Below are positions 41,581-48,802 of a stretch of 64,000 bases of DNA, piece by piece. Source of the DNA: JAAXTX01 sp035560715. Its GTDB lineage: Bacteria; Patescibacteriota; Minisyncoccia; Moranbacterales; UBA1568. A model generated the notes under the pieces. That model worked only from the letters and a program-made list of their open reading frames with translations, ran no database searches and was not told the origin of the DNA. The stretch spans positions 24,557 through 88,556 of the forward strand of contig DATMYW010000034.1 in the NCBI GenBank assembly GCA_035560715.1. Direction: 5' to 3'. The position numbers and the translations under genes are program-made. How positions within the stretch are numbered: the stretch's first letter is position 1; every line of letters starts with the position of its first letter.

Positions 41581-42903
41581 ATGGATGAATCGGCACCAAC
41601 TGACGGATTGACGAAGGCGGACCGCGTATCGACGCCGGGTCCGGTGGAGAATGAAGAAAGAAACCGTATGCTCATCAAGCGGATATTATACGTCTTTTTC
41701 GTTCTCGGCGCAGCATTCTTCGCGTATCAGTTCGGCGTTGAGCGCGGCAGATCGGATTCACCGACCGTCGACGGATCAGCCCTGATCCGGCCCGGAGAAG
41801 CGTTATTCGTCAATTCGGAGTCACGCGACAAAACCATTGACTTTTCGCTCTATTGGAGGGTATGGAATATACTGAAGGACAAATACGTCGATCGATCCAA
41901 TCTGGACGCCAGAAAACTCTTCTACGGATCCATCAAGGGTATGCTTGCGGCGACCGGCGATCCGTATACGACCTTCTTCGATCCGGAAGAGCAGAAATCG
42001 TTCAACGAGGACATGTCTGGGAAATTCGAGGGTATCGGAGCCGAAATGGGCATGCGGGACGGCGTTCTTACGGTCATAGCACCGCTCGACGCTTCTCCCG
42101 CGGAGAAAGCCGGACTCCGTCCGAATGACAAGATCCTGAAGGTTGACGGCGAAAAAACCACGAACCTGAGTCTTGAGGAGGCAGTCGGAATGATTCGCGG
42201 TCCAAAGGGTACTGAAGTGAGCCTCAACATCTTCAGCGAGGGCGGGCAGGAAGCACGCGACGTTACCGTGGTGCGCGACATAATCAACGTAAAAAGCGTG
42301 AGAACCGATTTTCGAGATGACGGTACCGCGATCATTCGCGTGAGCAAGTTCGGGGATACGACGGAAAAGGAGTTCAGAAACGCAGCAGAGACCGTCGCCG
42401 GAAAGAATCCTACCGGCATCGTTCTTGATTTGCGCAGCAATCCGGGGGGATTGCTCGATGCGGCAGTCGCCATGGGAAGCCTTATGATTCCGTCGGGACG
42501 ACCGGTCGTCTGGGAGGAAGATGCCAAGGGAAACCGAACCGCTGAACGGACTTCGGGCGGGGACATACTCTCGAAAATTCCCACCGTGGTCCTTATCGAT
42601 GAGGGGAGCGCAAGCGCATCAGAAATTCTTGCCGGCGCGCTTCGTGAGGATAGGGACAACGTCGAACTCGTCGGGAAAAAGTCTTATGGAAAGGGTTCCG
42701 TACAGGAACTCGTGCCGCTCGGCACCAGCATGTCGGTCAAAGTGACCATAGCGCGATGGCTTACGCCTGATGGCAATCAGATAAACGACAAGGGAATTGC
42801 ACCGGATACGGAGGTTTCTATCACGATCGACGATATAAAGGCCGGACGCGATCCGCAGATGGATAAAGCGCTCGAAGTACTGACCGGGCGCCTCCATCGT
42901 TAG
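41581..42903 (+). CDS. S41 family C-terminal processing peptidase
   Basis: 440 residues. One membrane helix at about 31-50 ('LIKRILYVFFVLGAAFFAYQ'), a PDZ domain at about 150-225 ('GIGAEMGMRDGVLTVIAPLDASPAEKAGLRPNDKILKVDG'), then the S41 domain. 'GIVLDLRSNPGGLLDAAV' is conserved; the Ser nucleophile is in 'GSASASEILAGA' (about 342-353) and the Lys base in 'GKKSYGKGSVQEL'. A CtpA/Prc-type protease that trims exported proteins outside the membrane. Operon with the preceding GT2 gene. Confidence 0.94.
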   Translation: MDESAPTDGLTKADRVSTPGPVENEERNRMLIKRILYVFFVLGAAFFAYQFGVERGRSDSPTVDGSALIRPGEALFVNSESRDKTIDFSLYWRVWNILKDKYVDRSNLDARKLFYGSIKGMLAATGDPYTTFFDPEEQKSFNEDMSGKFEGIGAEMGMRDGVLTVIAPLDASPAEKAGLRPNDKILKVDGEKTTNLSLEEAVGMIRGPKGTEVSLNIFSEGGQEARDVTVVRDIINVKSVRTDFRDDGTAIIRVSKFGDTTEKEFRNAAETVAGKNPTGIVLDLRSNPGGLLDAAVAMGSLMIPSGRPVVWEEDAKGNRTAERTSGGDILSKIPTVVLIDEGSASASEILAGALREDRDNVELVGKKSYGKGSVQELVPLGTSMSVKVTIARWLTPDGNQINDKGIAPDTEVSITIDDIKAGRDPQMDKALEVLTGRLHR

Positions 42904-42950
42904 GGTGTCGGACAAGGAAGGATCTCTGGCGAGTGATGGATTGTAGCGCC

Positions 42951-42979
42951 TTGACCAGGAGCGACTCTATCTGTAAAAT
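42951..42979 (+). promoter_or_regulatory. Promoter of groES
   Basis: TTGACC (42951-42956), 17-nt spacer, TAAAAT (42974-42979); predicted +1 near 42986. No CIRCE operator (TTAGCACTC-N9-GAGTGCTAA) is present. Confidence 0.75.
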
Positions 42980-43014
42980 ATGGTTCGGTTAGTAATTCTT
43001 GACTGAATCGACTT

Positions 43015-43290
43015 ATGACAAAGACGATCGTAAAACCCCTTGGAGAAAACGTTCTCATTGCTCCGGAAAAGGCGGAGAAAAAGACGGCTGCGGGGATTTA
43101 TCTCCCAGACAGTGCTTCCGAAGAGCGCCCGCAGCAAGGCAAGGTACTTGCAGTCGGTGATGGCGAGTCCGTCTCCGTGAAGAAAGGTCAGACCGTCATC
43201 TATACACGCTATGGCGGAACAGAGGTCAAGATCGACGGGGAGGACCGACTGCTTGTTCCGTTCAAGGACGTGCTCGCGATCGTCGAGTAG
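43015..43290 (+). CDS. groES: Co-chaperonin GroES
   Basis: 91 residues, standard Cpn10. N-terminal 'IVKPLGENVLIAPEKAEKKTAAGIYLPDSASEERPQQGKVLAVGDG' contains the mobile loop (about 17-34) that contacts GroEL; the C-terminal 'GQTVIYTRYGGTEVKIDGEDRLLVPFKDVLAIVE' completes the beta barrel. The groEL gene does not follow; the next gene is an unrelated unknown with its own promoter. So groES is transcribed alone here, from a good sigma-70-type promoter. Confidence 0.96.
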   Translation: MTKTIVKPLGENVLIAPEKAEKKTAAGIYLPDSASEERPQQGKVLAVGDGESVSVKKGQTVIYTRYGGTEVKIDGEDRLLVPFKDVLAIVE

Positions 43291-43362
43291 TCCCGCATAT
43301 TACCGCGCGCTGTCCTGGGGGAAAAGTATACATTCTATAGGGTTCCCGAATATGTAATCGGA

Positions 43363-43391
43363 TTGACACCGGTCGTTTTTGAGTGTACCGT
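43363..43391 (+). promoter_or_regulatory. Promoter of the 43438 gene
   Basis: Perfect TTGACA (43363-43368), 17-nt spacer, weak -10 TACCGT (43386-43391). Predicted +1 near 43398, about 40 nt before the start. Confidence 0.5.
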
Positions 43392-43437
43392 GAGTCAATC
43401 ACATTACCAATACATCAACCCTAAGGAGGGCAGTACC

Positions 43438-44241
43438 ATGAGAATACCCGTAATAGGTACGGGGCATCCGGAGAAAACGTCGGCATGTGAGATGGCATAT
43501 TGCCATGGTAAACTGTATCTGTCGCTGACTCAGGAGGCATTCCGCTTTCTCTCGGAATCCGATATCCCGAATCTCACCCGACCCGCGGATACGTACGGGA
43601 ATATTTTGGGACTCCGAGCCTCATTCTCGGTTCCCAAGAGTCAGCATGACCGACTCGGTTTCGGATCAGTATTCATTCCCGATTACAAAATGCCGTATTC
43701 TTCGGGTCGGGAAAAGAATTCGTTCACCTGGTCATATCAGATCGCTCCGTCAACCGAATCCCTGCAAAACGTAATCTCGACTCTCGCAAACATCTCGGAT
43801 GCTTTGCGATCATACGGATCGTCGAGACCCGTGCATCTTCCAGGGATGCATGCCGCACCCATCATTTCCAAGACCGGAAGGGATAGTCCGTACGCGTATG
43901 GTGTCGCATTCCCAGCGGCAGTGGGTACGTTCTGGAGCGGTTCTCCTGACACTTATTCTCGGCACGAGTCGCCCGCGAACGCGATGCGCGAAGTACTCGA
44001 TCTCCTGGGGCGAACTTCTGAAATGACAACGGAATGTATCGAAGCCGATTCTCAGGAAGGACTCGTGCGGATTCGCTGTCCGGATGGAAAGGGCACGTTT
44101 CTCGAGCGCGCTGTCAGTCGCACGCCTTCTTGTTATGTCCTGCTTTTTCCCAAAGGTCATCCGTCGATACGGCAGTATATCGTCCTGCTCTGCGGCGCGG
44201 CGGAAATCTTTAGAATAGCCCGCGATGCGATATCGCGTTAA
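43438..44241 (+). CDS. Uncharacterised cytosolic protein
   Basis: 267 residues, no family recognised. It mixes strands and helices; notable pieces are 'CEMAYCHGKLYLSLTQEAFRFL' with two Cys, 'HDRLGFGSVFIPDYKMPYSSGREKNSFTWSYQIAPS' and 'AVSRTPSCYVLLFPKGHPSIRQYIVLLCGAAEIFRIARDAIS'. No signal peptide is seen. Support for a real gene is strong: Shine-Dalgarno AGGAGG 8 nt before ATG 43438, a TTGACA promoter and a good terminator after it. The upstream in-frame ATG at 43363 overlaps the promoter and is rejected. Confidence 0.65.
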   Translation: MRIPVIGTGHPEKTSACEMAYCHGKLYLSLTQEAFRFLSESDIPNLTRPADTYGNILGLRASFSVPKSQHDRLGFGSVFIPDYKMPYSSGREKNSFTWSYQIAPSTESLQNVISTLANISDALRSYGSSRPVHLPGMHAAPIISKTGRDSPYAYGVAFPAAVGTFWSGSPDTYSRHESPANAMREVLDLLGRTSEMTTECIEADSQEGLVRIRCPDGKGTFLERAVSRTPSCYVLLFPKGHPSIRQYIVLLCGAAEIFRIARDAISR

Positions 44242-44248
44242 CGAACAT

Positions 44249-44277
44249 GCCGGACATCAAAACTGTCCGGCTTTCGA
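44249..44277 (+). terminator. Intrinsic terminator after the 43438 gene
   Basis: Stem GCCGGACA (44249-44256) with TGTCCGGC (44264-44271), 7-nt loop, then TTTCGATT. Lies between convergent genes and could serve both. Confidence 0.8.
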
Positions 44278-44309
44278 TTCGTCACTGAAGAAGTCGGGCT
44301 GAACGTCGA

Positions 44310-45128
44310 CTATCGGATATCCGAACACGCACCCTTGAGCGTCCGTACCGAGAAGAAACCGAGATCGAAGAGGTGTACGGCACCGTTAAATGCGTCATCG
44401 GCAGTGTCTGCGCAAAGAAGGATGTTCGAAGCGACGGGAAGTTCCCCTCGTCGTTTTTCGATTTCATGATAGGGAATGTTCAGCGCACCCGTTATGCGAT
44501 CCTTACCCGACGTCTCAGACGACCGTATATCGACGGGATAGTAAGAGATTTCCCCCTGGGAAATCAGGCTTTTCCACGTCGCGGCGTCGATAAAGGTTAC
44601 CTTGGAACGATCAATGGGCGAGGATGAATTCGGCGCAGTGATGACCGACCCGCCTGCCTGGATCCATCCGCCAAGATCGTCGGCCACGAACGCGTACGGC
44701 ACCTCCTTTTTCGAAAGAGCTTCCGAAGCGCCCTCATCTTTCGATGCGTCGCCTGATGATACGAGCAGTACGGTTCCGCCTTCGGGAACATCAAGTCCGG
44801 CCAATTGATCGGGAGACGCGATATCGATCGATCCAGCCGCATGGGAGAGAGCGAACTCAGAATCCGATCGGAGGTCTGCGACGATGACGGGAGTACCCGC
44901 AGTGAGCATCGACCGGAGATCGCTCACCGAAAGCGAGGGGAGAGACCGCTTCTCCGATGCCGACCGCGTATCATCGCCGGTCGATCCGGTGACCTGTCGT
45001 GTCACGGAACCCTTTATCGCGAAAAATCCGAGAACGATCACTACCAGACCGAAACCGATCAGCATCGCGATCGAGTCTTGTTTCGAGGTCATTCGAGTTT
45101 CCGTTGTTGTGTTCATGTCCGTGTTCAT
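44310..45128 (-). CDS. Membrane-anchored tandem rhodanese-domain protein
   Basis: 272 residues. One N-terminal membrane helix ('IAMLIGFGLVVIVLGFFAI'), then two rhodanese-like domains outside. Domain 1 ('VIVADLRSDSEFALSHAAGSIDIAS...VLLVSSGDASKD') has Ser-Ser where the active-site Cys should be. Domain 2 ('YYPVDIRSSETSGKDRITGALNIPYHEIEKRRGELP...ILLCADTADDA') keeps a Cys at the loop start. So only the second could carry sulphur; the first may bind partners. A Shine-Dalgarno GGAGG precedes the start inside a small GGGAG-GATG-CTCCC hairpin that could limit initiation. Confidence 0.82.
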   Translation of the reverse strand: MNTDMNTTTETRMTSKQDSIAMLIGFGLVVIVLGFFAIKGSVTRQVTGSTGDDTRSASEKRSLPSLSVSDLRSMLTAGTPVIVADLRSDSEFALSHAAGSIDIASPDQLAGLDVPEGGTVLLVSSGDASKDEGASEALSKKEVPYAFVADDLGGWIQAGGSVITAPNSSSPIDRSKVTFIDAATWKSLISQGEISYYPVDIRSSETSGKDRITGALNIPYHEIEKRRGELPVASNILLCADTADDAFNGAVHLFDLGFFSVRTLKGACSDIR

Positions 45129-45153
45129 TCGGGAGCATCCTCCCTTCGGGCCC

Positions 45154-45162
45154 AGTATATCA
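45154..45162 (-). promoter_or_regulatory. Extended -10 promoter of the rhodanese gene
   Basis: Minus strand TGA followed by TATACT (45159-45154). No -35 of quality. Predicted +1 near 45147, about 19 nt before the start codon. Confidence 0.5.
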
Positions 45163-45208
45163 CCTTTTCATGATTTCTTGGAGCCCGACAGCACGTCGAG
45201 ACAACGAC

Positions 45209-46204
45209 TTAGCCGAGTATTGCGCCTATGAATTCCGGGCGACCGTTCAAAAAATCCCGAATCGGCATAGGCGCCTTTCCTTCCGGCTGAATTTCCTCGA
45301 TGAACACGACTCCGAGTCCCGTGCGCACGGCGACGTTCTCACCCATCTCGAACACTTCTCCGAATTTCCTCTCCACCGAGGGATCTGACTTCTGAATTGA
45401 TATCTTTGTCAGCTTGAGACGGAGCAACCCTTCCTCACGTCTCCAGAACGTGAATATGCCCGGCCATGGATGAAGTCCTCGATAACGGTTCAGAATCGCG
45501 ATGGCGGTATCATTCCAGAATATCCGACCGTCCTCGCGTTCGATCAGTTCGCACAGTGTAGCGTCCGATCCGCATTGTTCCCTCGGTGTGATCCGTTTTT
45601 CGATCCAGCGGGGGATCACGCCGTCGAGAAGCCTTAGTCCATCCTCGGACATGCGTTTCAGGAGACTTTCGGTCGTATCGCCGTCATCGATGACGAGCGA
45701 TACCTGGGAAAGGATCGGCCCGGTATCCACGCCTTCGTCCATCAGCATGACGGTGACACCGGTCTCGGTATCGCCGCAAAGCAGCGCGTTCTGAACCGGC
45801 GAGGCACCGCGCCATCGTGGCAGCATCGACGCATGAACGTTCACGCATCCGAAACCGGGCATATCCAGTACGTCCTGCGGAAGGATGCGTCCGTACGCCG
45901 CGACGATAACGAGGTCCGGCTCGTATGATCTGAGTCTCGCGACGGCATTCTCATCGAAACGAACGGGCTGTTCGACCGGAATCTTCCTGTCGATGGCGAT
46001 TTGTTTGACGGCAGAGGGAACGATTTCACGCTTCCGACCCGCCGGTTTGTCATGTCTGGTATAGACGGCAACGACATTGTATCCGCGATCCAGAATGCCT
46101 GAAAGTATGTCACCCGCGAATGTCGGAGTGCCCATGAATACGACTCGGACTTTTGGAACCGGGGGAACATCCGTCGGATCCGTCTTGACCGAATCAGAGT
46201 GCAT
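45209..46204 (-). CDS. fmt: Methionyl-tRNA formyltransferase
   Basis: 331 residues. Formylates Met-tRNAi using 10-formyl-THF. 'KVRVVFMGTPTFAGDILSGIL' begins the formyltransferase domain; 'NVHASMLPRWRGASPVQNALLCGDTETGVTVMLMDEGVDTGPIL' includes the catalytic Asn/His/Asp pattern (HxSxLPxxRG) and 'RGLHPWPGIFTFW' leads into the C-terminal tRNA-binding domain. ATG 46204 overlaps the def stop by 11 nt. An upstream ATG at 46234 is possible. Third gene of priA-def-fmt. Confidence 0.95.
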   Translation of the reverse strand: MHSDSVKTDPTDVPPVPKVRVVFMGTPTFAGDILSGILDRGYNVVAVYTRHDKPAGRKREIVPSAVKQIAIDRKIPVEQPVRFDENAVARLRSYEPDLVIVAAYGRILPQDVLDMPGFGCVNVHASMLPRWRGASPVQNALLCGDTETGVTVMLMDEGVDTGPILSQVSLVIDDGDTTESLLKRMSEDGLRLLDGVIPRWIEKRITPREQCGSDATLCELIEREDGRIFWNDTAIAILNRYRGLHPWPGIFTFWRREEGLLRLKLTKISIQKSDPSVERKFGEVFEMGENVAVRTGLGVVFIEEIQPEGKAPMPIRDFLNGRPEFIGAILG

Positions 46205-46685
46205 AGTTTTTATCTGAGGATTGCCTATCGACATCGTTTTCGTTGACGCGGTCCGTAAAGAGGATGCCTTCGAGATGGTCGAACTCATGCTGGAGCACGG
46301 CGGCGAGAAACCCTTCGGCGTCGATCCGCTTCCGTTCCCCGTTCTGATCGATGTACTCCATCGTGGCACGTTTCGACCGATCGATGACATAATACCGATC
46401 CGGAACGCTCAGACAACCCTCTTCCGACGTCATCGTCTCATCCGACAACATAGTGAAGACCGGATTAAAGAAAACGGATACGCGGCCGTCGACCTCGATG
46501 ACGAACAACCGCAGCGGACGGCCTACTTGGGGTGCCGCGAGTCCGACGCCGTCTGATACGCGCATCAGACTGATCATGTCGGTAACCAGCCTGCGCATTT
46601 CCGACGTTTTGACATCCGAAACGCGGGCGGCCTTCTTTCGGAGTGCGCCTTCAGTGTCTTTGTCGATAGTGAGGATGTCCAGCAT
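46194..46685 (-). CDS. def: Peptide deformylase
   Basis: 163 residues. Removes the N-formyl group from new proteins. All three family motifs are present: 'GVGLAAPQVG' (I), 'EEGCLSVPD' (II, metal Cys) and 'QHEFDHLEGILFTDR' (III, HExxH-type metal site). It starts 7 nt after the priA stop and overlaps fmt, the common gene order in bacteria. Confidence 0.97.
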   Translation of the reverse strand: MLDILTIDKDTEGALRKKAARVSDVKTSEMRRLVTDMISLMRVSDGVGLAAPQVGRPLRLFVIEVDGRVSVFFNPVFTMLSDETMTSEEGCLSVPDRYYVIDRSKRATMEYIDQNGERKRIDAEGFLAAVLQHEFDHLEGILFTDRVNENDVDRQSSDKNYAL

Positions 46686-46692
46686 ATCGTGT

Positions 46693-48654
46693 TCAGGTCA
46701 GTGAAATCGGATCGGGGTCGAACGTCCAGGCGGTTCTGATATCAAGCAATACGTTTCGCAACGGTTCGGGAAACGGCGTTTCACGGGGCACCGTCACCAG
46801 AACGCTGCGCTCATACCGCCCACGAACCTTCGGGATAAGCGGCTTCATGGGGGATGATATCCGAACGGTCTTCGTTTCGCTGACGAATTCCCTGAATCGA
46901 TCGCACGCATCTTCCGCGGCCCGTTTCGCTTCCGATTCAATCGTATCACGAAATGATATTCGGAACAGTCGATAATTCGGCGGATATCGCAACGATTCCC
47001 GATCGCGGGAGACCTGACCCATCAGCTCGCTGACTGATTGCTGAGCAATGTGCTGCAGCAGCTGCCGTTCCGGTCGGTATGTCTGGACGATGACGGTGCC
47101 GTCCCTTCCTATGAGCGACTTGGCTCGGGAGATGACCCGAAGAAACCGCTCGTCGGCCTGATAATCGGGAAACGAGAGGAAATTGTCCGCGTCCATGATA
47201 GCAATCAGTGAGGCTTTCGGCAACCCGCCGATATTGAGGACGGAAGGCGTTCCGATCAGTATGCCGGCCGACTGCGCCGCCTCGTACGACTTGGATCGGT
47301 CGGCCTTTCGGAAGGTCTTCTCGTCTATCCGAAACATTGTCGCGCCGCCGAACAGCCTCGCGGCCTCACGCTCGATCTTCTCCGTGCCGGTCCCAACGGT
47401 ACGGAATTCCAGTGACCCGCACTTCGCGCAGCGAGGGAATGAAACCGTCCTATAGGGGCACGAAGGGCATCTGAACCCGCCTTCCCGTGTCGACCGAAGC
47501 GCCCGGTCGCAGTCGGGACATCGCGGCACTTCCTTGCACGAGACACAGACCGAAAACGAATCGAATCCGCCACGGCTGACGATGAGCAGGACCTGTCTTC
47601 CGTCTTTCCTTGCCAAGATGACGGCGTCACGCAGTTCATCCGAAATCGGAGAATAGTTCTTTTTCCATCGTTCCTTGCGCATATCGACGGTCGAAATTCG
47701 TGCCGCCGGGGGATCCGGAACTCCTTCGCCGAAACGCAGAACCCTGACCTCGCCCATTCGTTCCCGCAGTGCCGTGTCGAGTCCCTCGACCGAACCTGCC
47801 AGAAGGAGTTTTGATTCGTGGAGCCGTGCCAGTGTCATGGCGACGCGGCGTGCGTCGTATCGCGGACTCATGTCCCATTGTTTGTATCCCACCGCCTCGG
47901 CTTCCTCGAGCAGTACGACGAGTCCGAGTTTCCTGAAGGGAGCGAACAGCGCCTGACGCGTACCGATGACGATATCCGCCTGACCGGATCGGATCCGTTC
48001 CCATGCGTCGAAATACGCTCCGTCACTTTGCGAGCCGGAGAGCGTCGCTACGCGCTCCGCGCCGAAGCATCGATGGAGTTCGCGTTCCACGAAAGGGATA
48101 GCGATCAATTCCGGCACAAGCACGAGAACCTGCGATCGCCGCCCGATATCCCGCTTCGCGCCGGAAGTTATGCGTAGCGATGTCGTAATGTCGGTCTCCA
48201 GGAAGAACGGCTTCGCGTCAGACGGATCAAGAAGCGTCTTCACGGCGTCAGATTCGTCGCGAGTGAGACGGAAGGTCTGACTCGGAATGGTATCAGTCAT
48301 ATGAGTTTTCGCCCGTTCCTTCACGGTATGTGGAAGGAAATGCCCGAGCGTTTTCCCGAGAGGGGTAATGCATTCGGCCGATATCGACTCGGCGAGCACG
48401 ATCTGTCCGTCGGTGATGAACGATTCGCGGATGATCGACTTCACATATCTGAACCGCCCACTCGGACGTTCTGCCGGAGCGATACGTTCGCACGTGAGGA
48501 CGATACCCCTGACCGTCCTCGGTCCGAAGGGGACCATGACGAGAGAACCGCGCGGAATGACTGATTCCGACAGATACGAATACCGCTGCCGGTTCCGGAG
48601 GGGAATCGGTACGACCGGCACGATATCACAAAAATAGAGGGATTCCGGACTCAT
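46693..48654 (-). CDS. priA: PriA-like primosomal protein with degenerate ATPase motifs
   Basis: 653 residues. The N-terminal 3'-DNA-binding domain ('VVPVPIPL' region 'RYSYLSESVIPRGSLVMVPFGPRTVRGIVL') and the eight zinc Cys ('CVSCKEVPRCPDC', 'CPSCPYRTVSFPRCAKC') are intact. The helicase motifs are not: where PriA has GVTGSGKTEVY, this protein reads 'LETDITTSLRIT', and DEEH is replaced by 'LLEEAEAVGYKQWD'. Motifs further on ('VLVLVPEL', 'VIGTRQALFAPF', 'GTGTEKIEREAARLF') are kept. It likely restarts forks as a DNA- and protein-binding platform without helicase activity, as proposed for actinobacterial PriA. A TACAAT box 6 nt before ATG 48654 supports that start. Confidence 0.88.
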   Translation of the reverse strand: MSPESLYFCDIVPVVPIPLRNRQRYSYLSESVIPRGSLVMVPFGPRTVRGIVLTCERIAPAERPSGRFRYVKSIIRESFITDGQIVLAESISAECITPLGKTLGHFLPHTVKERAKTHMTDTIPSQTFRLTRDESDAVKTLLDPSDAKPFFLETDITTSLRITSGAKRDIGRRSQVLVLVPELIAIPFVERELHRCFGAERVATLSGSQSDGAYFDAWERIRSGQADIVIGTRQALFAPFRKLGLVVLLEEAEAVGYKQWDMSPRYDARRVAMTLARLHESKLLLAGSVEGLDTALRERMGEVRVLRFGEGVPDPPAARISTVDMRKERWKKNYSPISDELRDAVILARKDGRQVLLIVSRGGFDSFSVCVSCKEVPRCPDCDRALRSTREGGFRCPSCPYRTVSFPRCAKCGSLEFRTVGTGTEKIEREAARLFGGATMFRIDEKTFRKADRSKSYEAAQSAGILIGTPSVLNIGGLPKASLIAIMDADNFLSFPDYQADERFLRVISRAKSLIGRDGTVIVQTYRPERQLLQHIAQQSVSELMGQVSRDRESLRYPPNYRLFRISFRDTIESEAKRAAEDACDRFREFVSETKTVRISSPMKPLIPKVRGRYERSVLVTVPRETPFPEPLRNVLLDIRTAWTFDPDPISLT

Positions 48655-48660
48655 GTGTCC

Positions 48661-48666
48661 ATTGTA
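48661..48666 (-). promoter_or_regulatory. -10-like element for a leaderless priA start
   Basis: Minus strand TACAAT, then 6 nt, then ATG 48654. The -35 region is GC-rich and poor, so the call rests on the spacing shared with 35462, 50981, 55734 and 63751. Confidence 0.4.
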
Positions 48667-48707
48667 GCCGTTCCCGACCCGCACCGCGATATTGACACGG
48701 ACGCGGA

Positions 48708-48736
48708 ATATGACCTGATAATTCGACAGGTCATAT
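48708..48736. repeat. Perfect inverted repeat, possible operator
   Basis: ATATGACCTG (48708-48717) and CAGGTCATAT (48727-48736) separated by 9 nt, in the divergent region between priA and the 48803 gene. The right arm overlaps the -35 of the plus-strand promoter, so a dimeric repressor bound here could control it. Confidence 0.5.
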
Positions 48737-48750
48737 CGGAGTGCTACTAT
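48723..48750 (+). promoter_or_regulatory. Promoter of the 48803 operon
   Basis: TCGACA (48723-48728), 16-nt spacer, TACTAT (48745-48750). Predicted +1 near 48757. A TTGACA at 48692 with GATAAT at 48717 (19-nt spacer) is a weaker alternative. Confidence 0.45.
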
Positions 48751-48802
48751 ATGGTTATCAGCTCACTCCGGCAGTATTCAATATCAATTTCGCGTAGCCA
48801 GT

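Noticed and set aside
42904..43014. CIRCE heat-shock operator before groES
   Set aside because: The TTAGCACTC/GAGTGCTAA repeat is absent from this region.
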